Shown here in pieces: positions 1-6,770 of a stretch of 64,000 nucleotides of DNA. This stretch comes from Microbacterium sp. MF43 (GTDB lineage Bacteria; Actinomycetota; Actinomycetes; Actinomycetales; Microbacteriaceae): NCBI RefSeq assembly GCF_012847295.1, contig NZ_JABBDY010000001.1:1-64000 (forward strand), read 5' to 3'. A model generated the notes under the pieces. The model saw nothing but the letters and a program-made list of their open reading frames with translations. It ran no database searches and had not been told where the DNA came from. A program made the translations under genes and the position numbers. Positions within the stretch are counted from its first letter, which is position 1, and the number at the start of each line of letters is the position of its first letter.

Positions 1-113
1 CCGCCGGCACACCAGCCTGGGCGACCTCAGCCCGGCCGACTACGAAGCACTTCACACCGCCGCCGAGATCGCGGCATGATCAACACACAAGAACCGTCCG
101 GGAAACCGGGTCA
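1..113 (+). mobile_element. right end of an IS3-family insertion sequence
   Basis: The window opens inside an insertion sequence. The last 25 codons of its transposase are followed by about 30 bases of non-coding end that contain CCGTCCGGGAAACCGGGTCA, the kind of terminal repeat seen in IS3-family elements, finishing in TCA at 111-113. The left end and most of the element lie outside the window, so the opposite inverted repeat and the target duplication cannot be checked. The terminal TCA read on the minus strand is the stop codon of the neighbouring gene, which fixes the likely insertion point. Confidence 0.75.
2..79 (+). CDS. IS3-family transposase, C-terminal fragment (runs off the left edge)
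   Basis: Only the last 25 residues are present. They end in RRHTSLGDLSPADYEALH followed by a short alanine-rich tail. The RRHTSLG..SPADYE pattern is the usual C-terminus of the IS3-family OrfB integrase (DDE domain), where the RRHSSLG..SP motif follows the catalytic glutamate helix. The catalytic residues lie upstream of the window. Frame and stop (TGA at 77-79) are clear. Whether the whole transposase is intact cannot be seen from here. Confidence 0.8.
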   Translation, partial: RRHTSLGDLSPADYEALHTAAEIAA

Positions 114-680
114 GGCTCCATCCGCCGTCCCGATCACCATGTCACCCGACGCGTCATCCGTCACCGGCACTGTCACGACATCTCCCGCCGTGGCGGCCAC
201 CCGGCCATCCTCCGCAGCGAGAGAATTCCACTCACGCTCAGGCAGCACGACACCTTGCCGCAACTCCAGCCGTGCCGCCTCGAGCTCGGTCTGCTGATCC
301 TCAGTTGAGGTGTAGCGCGTGTCGGGCGTGAACCAGGAGTCGAGGTACTCAAGCCAGTCCTCGTGGGATGCCTTGGTCGTGTCGAAGGTGGCAGCCGCCT
401 CCAGCGCTGCGACCACGTATACCTCGGAATCCGTCGTGACGGGCTCGCCGCGCCAACCGTTCTGGACCGCGCCCGCATCGACCAGAGTGTCCCCGCCCGG
501 TTCAGTCGACGGGCTGGTCGGAGATGACGAGGGCTGCGGGTTCTTGGAGGGGCCCGGTTGCGCATCCTGCTGGTTCACGGCCGCCGTGATGATGATCGCG
601 ATGATGCCCGCCAGCAGGACGGCGCCGCCCGTGATCGCCCACCCTCGAGCTCGGCGCACTGCTGGATTCGACGTCACCAT
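111..680 (-). CDS. membrane-anchored hypothetical protein, C-terminus cut by the IS
   Basis: A 189-residue protein with one N-terminal membrane segment (about residues 12-34, rich in A, G and I), then a Ser/Pro/Thr-rich linker (about 40-60), then an extracytoplasmic domain. I chose the ATG at 680 because GGGGAGG sits 7 bases upstream; an in-frame start further up has no such site. The last residues are MVIGTADGA and the stop is supplied by the IS terminus at 111-113, so the native C-terminus is probably missing. The topology (short tail, one helix, linker, soluble domain) resembles accessory proteins of actinobacterial conjugative elements, but I do not recognise a named family. Function unknown. 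Confidence 0.65.
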   Translation of the reverse strand: MVTSNPAVRRARGWAITGGAVLLAGIIAIIITAAVNQQDAQPGPSKNPQPSSSPTSPSTEPGGDTLVDAGAVQNGWRGEPVTTDSEVYVVAALEAAATFDTTKASHEDWLEYLDSWFTPDTRYTSTEDQQTELEAARLELRQGVVLPEREWNSLAAEDGRVAATAGDVVTVPVTDDASGDMVIGTADGA

Positions 681-964
681 GATCCGCACCTCCCCGCCAC
701 CGGCCGGTCCCGATCGGTGCGAGCCGCGACACGCGGGGGACACGCCGTGGTCGGCATCCTACGCACGAAACGCCTGAACCTAAAAGGTTCCTTCAATCGA
801 TTTCGGGTGGTGCGCATGGCCGTGTAGCGCGGGTTGCCAGGGGGAGGGCTCGACGCGCTTGGCACGCACCCTACGCCTGGATGGCAAGCGCTGTCTGTCG
901 GAATTTCGGGGGACACGGAGCGCGCCGCAAGAGCAGCGCTAGCGAAGGTGTCCGTCGTTGACAT

Positions 965-989
965 GAGTGTAGGTTACATGCATACACTC
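965..989. promoter_or_regulatory. inverted repeat upstream of the small HTH gene
   Basis: GAGTGTA and TACACTC form arms separated by 11 bases, 68 bases upstream of the HTH protein start at 1057. The position suits an operator or promoter element for that gene. Apart from this, the 313 bases between 744 and 1056 show nothing I can identify. Confidence 0.4.
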
Positions 990-1056
990 CTTCTGTGTAG
1001 ATGTAATTCATACGGTTCCGCTGGACGGCGACACACGGTCCGCGAAAGAATGAGAC

Positions 1057-1374
1057 ATGCCGAGAGTCGCCCGCCCCGCGAACGCAGAAGCCGCGGAGGA
1101 TCCCATTAAGGCGTTCGGCAGCATGCTCAAAGCCGGCATCATCGGCCACCTCCGCGCCCACCCGAACGGCGGACGTAAGGAGATCTCCGACGCGCTCGAC
1201 CTCCCCGAGCAGACGGTGATTACCGGGATCGACGAACTGCTCAGGTTCGGACTGCTTATCGCTGACCCACCTCGAGAGCAGGCGACGCGTGGGCAGCGCG
1301 TGCGTTACCGGGTTAACGACGAAGCGGTGACCGAGATGTACCTCCGGCTTGGTCTGGCGATCGGCGAGCTCTGA
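1057..1374 (+). CDS. small winged-helix DNA-binding protein (ArsR/MarR-like)
   Basis: A 105-residue protein that is almost entirely one winged helix-turn-helix domain: GSMLKAGIIGHLRAHP (first helix), KEISDALDLPEQTVITGIDELLRFGLL (recognition helices), then a wing with the basic GQRVRYRVND. This layout matches the DNA-binding core of ArsR/MarR-type regulators, without metal-binding cysteines or a long dimerisation arm. It stands alone, with no partner gene in the same direction, in a region rich in mobile-element debris. It may be a regulator from an integrated element. The target is unknown. The start fits the domain, but no strong ribosome binding site precedes it. Confidence 0.65.
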   Translation: MPRVARPANAEAAEDPIKAFGSMLKAGIIGHLRAHPNGGRKEISDALDLPEQTVITGIDELLRFGLLIADPPREQATRGQRVRYRVNDEAVTEMYLRLGLAIGEL

Positions 1375-2125
1375 GCTGGCTGGTCGATGGGGCGGTCGTT
1401 GACTCAGTCCGCGTGGCTGCTCGGCAGGACGAGATCGCACGTCGCGTCGGGCGAGTCCGCTCCGGAACCATGGTTCGCTCGCCACCGCTGCGACGCTCGA
1501 AGGGGCCGTTGACGCGGTGGAGGAAATAGAGGAAACCGCACGCGTCTTCCTACTGCTTCGTGGTCGTTCGCCACGTTATCTGACCAGCGACCGCGTGTCC
1601 GAACTGCGGCATCGGCTGGCTTGACGCACTCAAACGCTGATCGCCCTCTGGCTGCAACTGGCTGGCACTGTATCGACGCAGGTGAATGCGACTGCTCTCA
1701 CGATCTTGCCGCATGTCCGTCGGCGGCTCCTCGTTCAACGCTCAGGCGCCGGGTCGGACATCAGAAAAGCCACGAGCGGCGACCCCTGAAACCATCGTCT
1801 CGCGCCGCCAGCACCGGTAGCCCGCGTCAAGCAGTTCAGGCAAGATAGTGCGCTCCTCAGTACGCTGACCGCGCCCGATTCTTTCGCACGAGGGCGGGAA
1901 GCCAGACCGAAGGAGCCATCACGCGCCGGGCCGAACCTCTCGAGGGCAAGTGGCGCGAGTGGCGCCACCCCCGCTCGTGAAGTCGTGTCCCCGCCTCCCC
2001 GCAGCGCCATGTGGCCGTGCAAGTGCTGTCGACAGATCAGTCGCCGCCGGTAGGCGGGTCGAGGACAGTGGCAGTGGCGGCTCCCGAGCGGGCATTCGCA
2101 GACAGGGTGTGGCTTCGCCGACTGA
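1375..2125. other. 751-bp stretch without a convincing gene
   Basis: Several short open frames exist on both strands, but none has a ribosome binding site, a plausible start and recognisable protein content together. A minus-strand frame around 1745-1850 has protein-like composition (LPELLDAGYRCWRRETMVSG) but no supported start and no domain I can name. The stretch lies between two regulators in a region with other broken genes and may be eroded element DNA. Confidence 0.5.
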
Positions 2126-2713
2126 TCACTTCGCGTTGAACACCGCGTCTACCGCCAAGTGAAGCGTCGACGCCTCGAACTCCAGTCGTGCGGGCGAGGG
2201 CAGCATCGCGCGGTCGAGTGCGATTCCGTCTATGACGGACATGAGGAAACGTGCTCTCGCAGGCGTGTCGCCTGGATCAAGGGTGCCCTCTGATTCGAGA
2301 ATCGCGAGCCATGACTCCACGCGCTGTTGCGCTTGGCGTACGAGCACGAGGTAGCCCTCACGTGCTTGATCGGTGGCCTCCGGGGCGATGAATGACTCGT
2401 AGACCGTGCGCCAGGTCGCCCTCGCCTGGTCTTCGGTGCTGAACGGTTCGAGGAGAACCCAGAGGCATTCGAGGAGCCGCTCACGCGCGGGCACCGAGGA
2501 GTCGCGGATCCGAGCGTCGGGCATCGCCTCGGCATAAAGCACGGTTAGGGCCGCGTCGAGGAGAGCGCGCTGCGTCGGGAAGTAGTGCCTCAGCGTGCTT
2601 GCGCCGACGCCAGCCCGAGCGGCCACGGCGCGCACGCTCGGCCTGTCGCTACCGGCGCGGATGATCTCCGTCGCCGCGTCCACGATCTTCTCTCGGGTGC
2701 CGATGGAAGCCAC
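2126..2713 (-). CDS. TetR/AcrR-family transcriptional regulator
   Basis: A 195-residue regulator. Residues about 8-52 form the TetR HTH: TREKIVDAATEIIR, then PSVRAVAARAGVGASTLRHYF, with the usual tyrosine-phenylalanine end of the recognition helix. The rest is the all-helical ligand-binding and dimerisation domain, which does not show its ligand. It is divergent from the small multidrug export gene at 2833, and palindromes lie in the shared 120-bp promoter region, so it probably represses its own gene and the exporter. The predicted start is GTG at 2713, and the GAGGAG nearby sits too close to be ideal, so the start is uncertain. Good length for the family. Confidence 0.85.
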   Translation of the reverse strand: MASIGTREKIVDAATEIIRAGSDRPSVRAVAARAGVGASTLRHYFPTQRALLDAALTVLYAEAMPDARIRDSSVPARERLLECLWVLLEPFSTEDQARATWRTVYESFIAPEATDQAREGYLVLVRQAQQRVESWLAILESEGTLDPGDTPARARFLMSVIDGIALDRAMLPSPARLEFEASTLHLAVDAVFNAK

Positions 2714-2745
2714 CTCCTCGCTGAGGGAATACTATCGCCTCGCAC

Positions 2746-2781
2746 CGCGTACTAGTACAGTGTGCCGGCACAGCGTACTAA
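2746..2781. promoter_or_regulatory. nested palindromes between TetR and exporter genes
   Basis: Within 36 bases there are a perfect GTACTAGTAC (2749-2758), a perfect TGTGCCGGCACA (2761-2772) and a second CGTACTA half-site (2774-2780). The CGTACTA copies flank the central palindrome as direct repeats. They sit in the divergent promoter region and are the natural operator candidates for the TetR regulator at 2126-2713. Confidence 0.55.
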
Positions 2782-2832
2782 TCGCTGGCTGACCTCAATC
2801 AATGTATTGCTTCGTCGCCCTGAAAGGACATC

Positions 2833-3378
2833 ATGAATCTCATCGAGGCTCTCCAAGACCTCATGTCGCACGTTCCCGCGCTCGTGCAACCGCTCATCGT
2901 CGCATTCGCCGCAGCCATCCCATTCGTCGAGGGTGAGCTCGCCTCCGTCCTCGGCGTCTGGGCCGGCCTCAACCCGCTCGTCGCCTTCCTCGCAGCCGCG
3001 GCAGGCAACTTTCTGTCCGTCTTCGTCGTCGTCGTATTCGGCGCGCGCATCCGCGAAGCGATCACCACGCGCCGTGCCAAGCGCCGCGAACTGGTGCCGG
3101 CTGGAACGGGAACGGGCATCGAGCCTGCGCACTCGGAGGAGCCCAAGCCCGAGTCGAAGGGCCGCCAGCGCTTCCGTCGGTTCCTCGTCCGCTATGGCGT
3201 TCCTGGTGCGAGCCTCCTCGGACCCCTCGCGCTGCCGACGCAGTTCACCTCGGCGATGCTCGTTGCCGCCGGAGTCTCGAAGCGCTGGATACTTCTGTGG
3301 CAAGCGACCGCGATCATCCTCTGGACCGGCTTCGCTACCGCCCTCACCGTCGGCGTTCTCACACTCCTCTTCGGATGA
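2833..3378 (+). CDS. small multidrug export protein family, membrane
   Basis: A 181-residue membrane protein with about four hydrophobic segments: two in the first half (LVQPLIVAFAAAIPFVEGEL and a second near residues 45-72), a charged cytoplasmic loop (about 73-120, rich in R, K and E), and two in the second half ending LTVGVLTLLFG. The PFVEGE motif and the overall layout fit the putative small multidrug export family (PF06695). Transport activity in this family is largely inferred. It lies 119 bp from, and divergent to, a TetR regulator, and is followed by a truncated ABC ATPase gene, so drug or solvent export is plausible. The start ATG follows GAAAGGA. Confidence 0.75.
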   Translation: MNLIEALQDLMSHVPALVQPLIVAFAAAIPFVEGELASVLGVWAGLNPLVAFLAAAAGNFLSVFVVVVFGARIREAITTRRAKRRELVPAGTGTGIEPAHSEEPKPESKGRQRFRRFLVRYGVPGASLLGPLALPTQFTSAMLVAAGVSKRWILLWQATAIILWTGFATALTVGVLTLLFG

Positions 3379-3483
3379 CGCATGCGCGAAAGAGGCCATC
3401 TCGAGCCCAAGCGAGCGCTGGTATCAGCAACCGCTCGGCTGATGGCAACGCCGCCGCCTTTGCTAGCCGCGCTAGCATTCAGC

Positions 3484-4278
3484 ATGGCTTACATCGAGGC
3501 TCATGACCTCGTCAAGACGTATCAGCCCAAGGGTGCACCGGAGGTGCGTGCGCTCGACGGCCTCGACCTCGAGGTGCCGCAGGGTACGGTGACCGCGCTT
3601 CTCGGTCCGAACGGCGCGGGCAAGACGACGACCGTGAAGGTGTTGACCACGCTCATCCGCCCGGACTCGGGAAGCGCGCGGATCGCGGGGGTCGACGTGA
3701 TCGGCGATCCGCAGCAGGTGCGGCGGATGAGCGGTGCGAGCGGCCAGTACGCGGCGGTCGATGAGAATCTCACTGGTTTCGAGAACCTGCTGATGGTCGG
3801 CAGGCTGTACCACCTGGGCCGCCGGCGTGCGGCGCAGCGTGCCCGTGAGCTCATCGAGCTGTTCGATCTCGTCGAAGCGCAGAACCGGCCGGTGAAGGGT
3901 TTCTCCGGCGGTATGCGGCGGCGCATCGACCTCGCCGGCGCACTGGTCATCAACCCGCCGGTGCTCTTCCTCGACGAGCCGACCACCGGTCTCGACCCTC
4001 GCAGCAGGCTGGCACTGTGGGACGTCATCGAGTCCCTCGTCGGCGGAAGCTTCGCCGCATCCCCGAGGCCGGTGGGTGGCGGATCGAGGGCCCAAGTCCC
4101 TCAATCACCGGGCGTCAAGGTCTGCATGTGGCATTTGCTAATCCGTAGAACGCGTGAGACGCGGGTGGAGGCGTGGAAACGGACGTCAAGTGCGCGAACG
4201 CTCAGGCTCAGCCTCCAAGATGGAGCTGTCGCGTCGGGTCGATCACGGTCATTCCGCCCGGCCAAGCTCCTCACCTAG
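3484..4278 (+). pseudogene. DrrA-like ABC transporter ATPase, truncated
   Basis: From ATG 3484 the protein matches drug-export ATPases of the DrrA type: Walker A GPNGAGKTTT, a Q-loop region, signature FSGGMRRRIDLAGAL, and Walker B VLFLDEPTTGLDPRS. Similarity stops abruptly after ALWDVIESLVGG (about nt 4040). The remaining frame to 4278 is arginine- and serine-rich and unlike the family. The switch histidine (H/Q-loop, normally TTQYLEEA) and the C-terminal domain are missing, and no DrrB permease follows. The IS5-family element begins at 4278, but the break is about 240 bp before it, so a deletion or an older insertion probably caused the loss. Not expected to work as an ATPase. Confidence 0.8.
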
Positions 4279-4294
4279 GGCGTGTTGATCAAGA
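4278..4294 (+). repeat. left terminal inverted repeat of the IS5-family element
   Basis: GGGCGTGTTGATCAAGA, identical to the reverse complement of 5570-5586. It is preceded by CTA, the expected half of a CTAG target. Confidence 0.85.
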
Positions 4295-4326
4295 GGTTCC
4301 GCTCCTCGGTGGGTGAGTCTTGAACG

Positions 4327-5212
4327 GTGACGCGACAGGAGATCTCTGACGAGGTGTGGGCCGTGATGGAGCCGTTGATGCCGACGGTGACCGGTCGGTC
4401 GCGGCCGTGGACGGATCACCGGCTCGCTATCGAGGGGATGGCGTGGAAGTACCGGACCGGTGCGCCGTGGCGTGACGTTCCGGAACGGTTCGGGAAGTGG
4501 AACTCGATCTACAAGCGGTTCAACCGGTGGGCCGGGGACGGCACCTGGCAGAAGCTGCTCACCGAGGTGCAGAAGCAGGCCGACGCCGCTGGGGAAATCG
4601 ACTGGGTCGTCTCGATCGACTCCACGATCGCGCGCGTGCATTAGCACGGCGCGACCCTCGCCCGGGACACAGGGGGCTGTGCCGAATCACAAGAATCCGT
4701 GGTCCGAGCCGCCTGATCACGGGATCGGACGCTCCCGCGGCGGGCTGACGACCAAACTGCACCTGGTCTGCGACGGCCGCGGCCGGCCGCTGAGCATGAT
4801 GATCACCGCCGGGAACATCAACGACACCACGATGATGAGCGCGGTGCTGGAGAACATCCGCGTTCCCCGCGACGGGAAGGGCCGCCCCCGCACCCGCCCC
4901 GACCGGGTGCTCGCCGACAAGGGGTACCCCTCAAGGGCGAACCGCGCCTGGCTCCGCGACCGGAGGATCGCGGCGACCATCCCCGAGCGGGACGACCAGA
5001 TCGCGCACCGCCGCAAGAAGCCGGGCCGGCCGATCGCTTTCGGCGACAAGCAGAAGGAACGCTACAAGGGACGCAACGTCGTAGAACGCTGCTTCAACCG
5101 TCTCAAGCAGTGGCGCGGCATCGCGATGCGCTCGGACAAACTCGCCCGCAACTACCGAGCCGCCGTCAGCCTCGCCGCGGCGCTGATCTGGATCAAGACC
5201 GATCTCCGCTGA
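4327..5212 (+). pseudogene. IS5-family DDE transposase with a nonsense codon and a frameshift
   Basis: The first part (GTG 4327 to 4644) carries the N-terminal IS5 domain, including GMAWKYRTGAPWRDVPERFG and VVSIDSTIARVH with the first catalytic Asp. It ends at an in-frame TAG (4642-4644) where relatives usually have a glutamine codon. Ten or so codons later, near a run of five G (4672-4676), the family sequence continues in the +1 frame: PPDHGIGRSRGGLTTKLHLV, a second Asp region (DRVLADKGYPS), and the C-terminal RNVVERCFNRLKQWR with the catalytic Glu. Because a stop and a frame change are both needed, and the shift is not the usual -1, I read it as inactive rather than as programmed frameshifting. 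Confidence 0.75.
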
Positions 5213-5522
5213 GCGCTTCGCGCTCCTGCAGCGTGCGCTCAAGCTGTCCCACCGTCGGCGCACCCGCAAAGCCGCGCTCGGTCAGATAGACCCTGCACGC
5301 CAAGTCGGCAGTGTTCCCCTGGGACGGGAACAAGTCCTGACCGTCCAGAAGAATCGTGGGCGAGCCCGCGAAACCAGAGCTCACCGCCTCAGCCTCGGTG
5401 CGGATCAACACGAACTCCACCGGAACATCGCCCCGTCCGATCGAGTCGAGCACCAGCCGTACTCGATCGCCCGCCTCCTGCCAATTCGGGCAATCCTCGA
5501 TATGCAGCACCTGGATCTTCAC
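5193..5522 (-). CDS. thioredoxin-fold protein carried inside the IS
   Basis: From GTG 5522 the protein has 109 residues and begins VKIQVLHIEDCPNWQEAG, with GFAGSPTILLDGQDLFP in the middle and DLACRVY near the end. This is the thioredoxin-like fold seen in a family found near actinobacterial mercury-resistance genes and sometimes mislabelled alkylmercury lyase. The active site has a single Cys (CPNW) rather than CXXC, plus one Cys near the end. The gene lies wholly between the inverted repeats of the IS and its 3' end overlaps the transposase end by 20 bp in convergent orientation. An upstream in-frame start would reach into the repeat; GTG 5522 fits family length better. A redox or metal-handling role is only inferred. 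Confidence 0.75.
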   Translation of the reverse strand: MKIQVLHIEDCPNWQEAGDRVRLVLDSIGRGDVPVEFVLIRTEAEAVSSGFAGSPTILLDGQDLFPSQGNTADLACRVYLTERGFAGAPTVGQLERTLQEREALSGDRS

Positions 5523-5569
5523 ACGCCCATTCTCCCGCGCAACTCGCGGCGGCTGGCCACCCCGCACCT

Positions 5570-5586
5570 TCTTGATCAACACGCCC
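5570..5586 (-). repeat. right terminal inverted repeat of the IS5-family element
   Basis: TCTTGATCAACACGCCC, the exact inverse of 4278-4294, followed by TAG. It lies 374 bp beyond the transposase stop, just past the start of the thioredoxin-like gene, and so places that gene inside the element. Confidence 0.85.
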
Positions 5587-5706
5587 TAGTGGCGATCCTC
5601 GGGATCGAGTCGTACTGAAGCTGCCAGTTCAGCGGCGCCGGGACCCCGGAGGTCATCAGCCGCCGGAGTCGAGCGGGCCCCTTGGTGCCGGAGGCGATCG
5701 AGCCGT

Positions 5707-6645
5707 CTATTTCATCTTCGAAGATCGAATCGTAGTGGTCGCACCGCGGTCAGCGTCCAGTGCGAGGGGGTCTTCAAGCGCCGCCGCAAGCGCGGCTACG
5801 ACCGCAGCTACGGGTGAGCTGTCTCGCGAAGCGAAACGGGTGGCCGCGAATATCTCGCGCACGGGAAACCCGGGCAGATCCAGAAGTCGCACAGGGCTAG
5901 GGTTGTCTGCCCACACGAGGTCGGGAAGCATCGCAACGGCGTGCCCCGCAGAGACGAGCCGAGCGTGGGCGGTGAGGTCGGTGGCTTCGAACTGAACGTC
6001 CGGCTCGAAGCCCGCCGCCCGACACTGCTGAACCGCCCAGTGACGCACAGCCGCGCCTTTAGGCTCGAGCACCCACGCCCGATCGCGGAGGTCCGTGAGG
6101 GCGGTGGAGCGGTCGCCAAGTGGGACGACTAGGCGAATCGGATCGGTGCCCAACACCACTCTGTCGATCCCGTCCTGCAACTGACGCGTCTGTCCGGGGT
6201 ATTGCTCGGCAACGACAACGTCAAACGCGCGCGCCTGCAGCTCGAACAATCCCTCCTCCGGAGGCATCTCCGCCATCTCGACCCTCAGTGTCGGCAGGCG
6301 CCGACTCAGCCACGACAGCGCCTTCGGGACAAGCGCCTGTGCTGCCGTCGCCATCACAGCCATGCGCACTGGCATCGCCGCCGCCTGACTTTGTGAGAGC
6401 TCGGCGCGGGCGGCCTCATCGAGCTCAAGAGCTCTCGCGGCGTGGCGAGCGAGCAGGCGGCCCTGTGCCGTGAGACGCACCCGGCGCCCATCCGGTTCCA
6501 GCAGCGCGACGCCCGCCTCGCGCTCGAGGATCGCCAGCTGCTGCGACACAGTGGACGGACTGTAGGCGAGTGCCGTTGCGACCTCTGCGATCGTGCCTCT
6601 CAAAGCGAGTTCATGAAGAAGGCGCAACCTGCGTAGTTCCAACAC
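5707..6645 (-). CDS. LysR-family transcriptional regulator (probable regulator of putA)
   Basis: A 312-residue LysR-type protein. The N-terminal HTH covers about residues 1-60 (LRLLHELALRGTIAEVATALAYSPSTVSQQLAILEREAG). It is followed by a linker helix and a two-lobed effector domain (from MAVMATAAQALVPKAL), with a C-terminal part containing VSAGHAVAMLPDLVW. The start is GTG 6645. It is divergent from putA with 125 bp between the starts, which is the classic arrangement for a LysR activator and its target, and an inverted repeat lies between them. Proline or a related metabolite as effector is inferred from position only. Length and domain order are normal for the family. Confidence 0.85.
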   Translation of the reverse strand: MLELRRLRLLHELALRGTIAEVATALAYSPSTVSQQLAILEREAGVALLEPDGRRVRLTAQGRLLARHAARALELDEAARAELSQSQAAAMPVRMAVMATAAQALVPKALSWLSRRLPTLRVEMAEMPPEEGLFELQARAFDVVVAEQYPGQTRQLQDGIDRVVLGTDPIRLVVPLGDRSTALTDLRDRAWVLEPKGAAVRHWAVQQCRAAGFEPDVQFEATDLTAHARLVSAGHAVAMLPDLVWADNPSPVRLLDLPGFPVREIFAATRFASRDSSPVAAVVAALAAALEDPLALDADRGATTTIRSSKMK

Positions 6646-6675
6646 GACACGCCTCTCTCAATTCATCAGTAAAAA

Positions 6676-6701
6676 CGAACAGTACTGATCATAAATGTTC
6701 G
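6676..6701. promoter_or_regulatory. inverted repeat in the LysR-putA intergenic region
   Basis: CGAACA at 6676-6681 and TGTTCG at 6696-6701 form an interrupted palindrome inside an AT-rich stretch, 70 bases upstream of putA and 31 bases from the LysR start. Position and spacing suit a LysR binding site controlling both genes. Confidence 0.5.
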
Positions 6702-6770
6702 CTTTTCACGAGGCTTACGCTTCCGCACACTGGACTCGCATACCAACCATCGGCACTCCCAGGAAGCACC

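Larger units (their letters stand above)
4278..5586 (+). mobile_element. IS5-family element (IS427-like) with a passenger gene
   Basis: The element is 1309 bp long and is bounded by perfect 17-bp inverted repeats, GGGCGTGTTGATCAAGA at the left and its complement at the right. Outside the repeats the sequences read CTA on the left and TAG on the right, as expected for insertion into CTAG with a TA duplication. It contains a broken DDE transposase on the plus strand and a complete thioredoxin-like gene on the minus strand. Elements of this group are usually about 0.8-0.9 kb and hold only the transposase, so the extra 370 bp inside the right repeat is unusual. Confidence 0.85.

Noticed and set aside
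972-989. ACATGCATACACTCC as another LacI-cluster operator
   Set aside because: It has GCATACAC but lacks the ATACGYAT centre, and lies far from the cluster. It is better explained as part of the local GAGTGTA/TACACTC repeat.
4672-4676. programmed frameshift site in the IS transposase
   Set aside because: The G run could slip, but the needed shift is +1 and an in-frame stop precedes it, so decay is the simpler reading.
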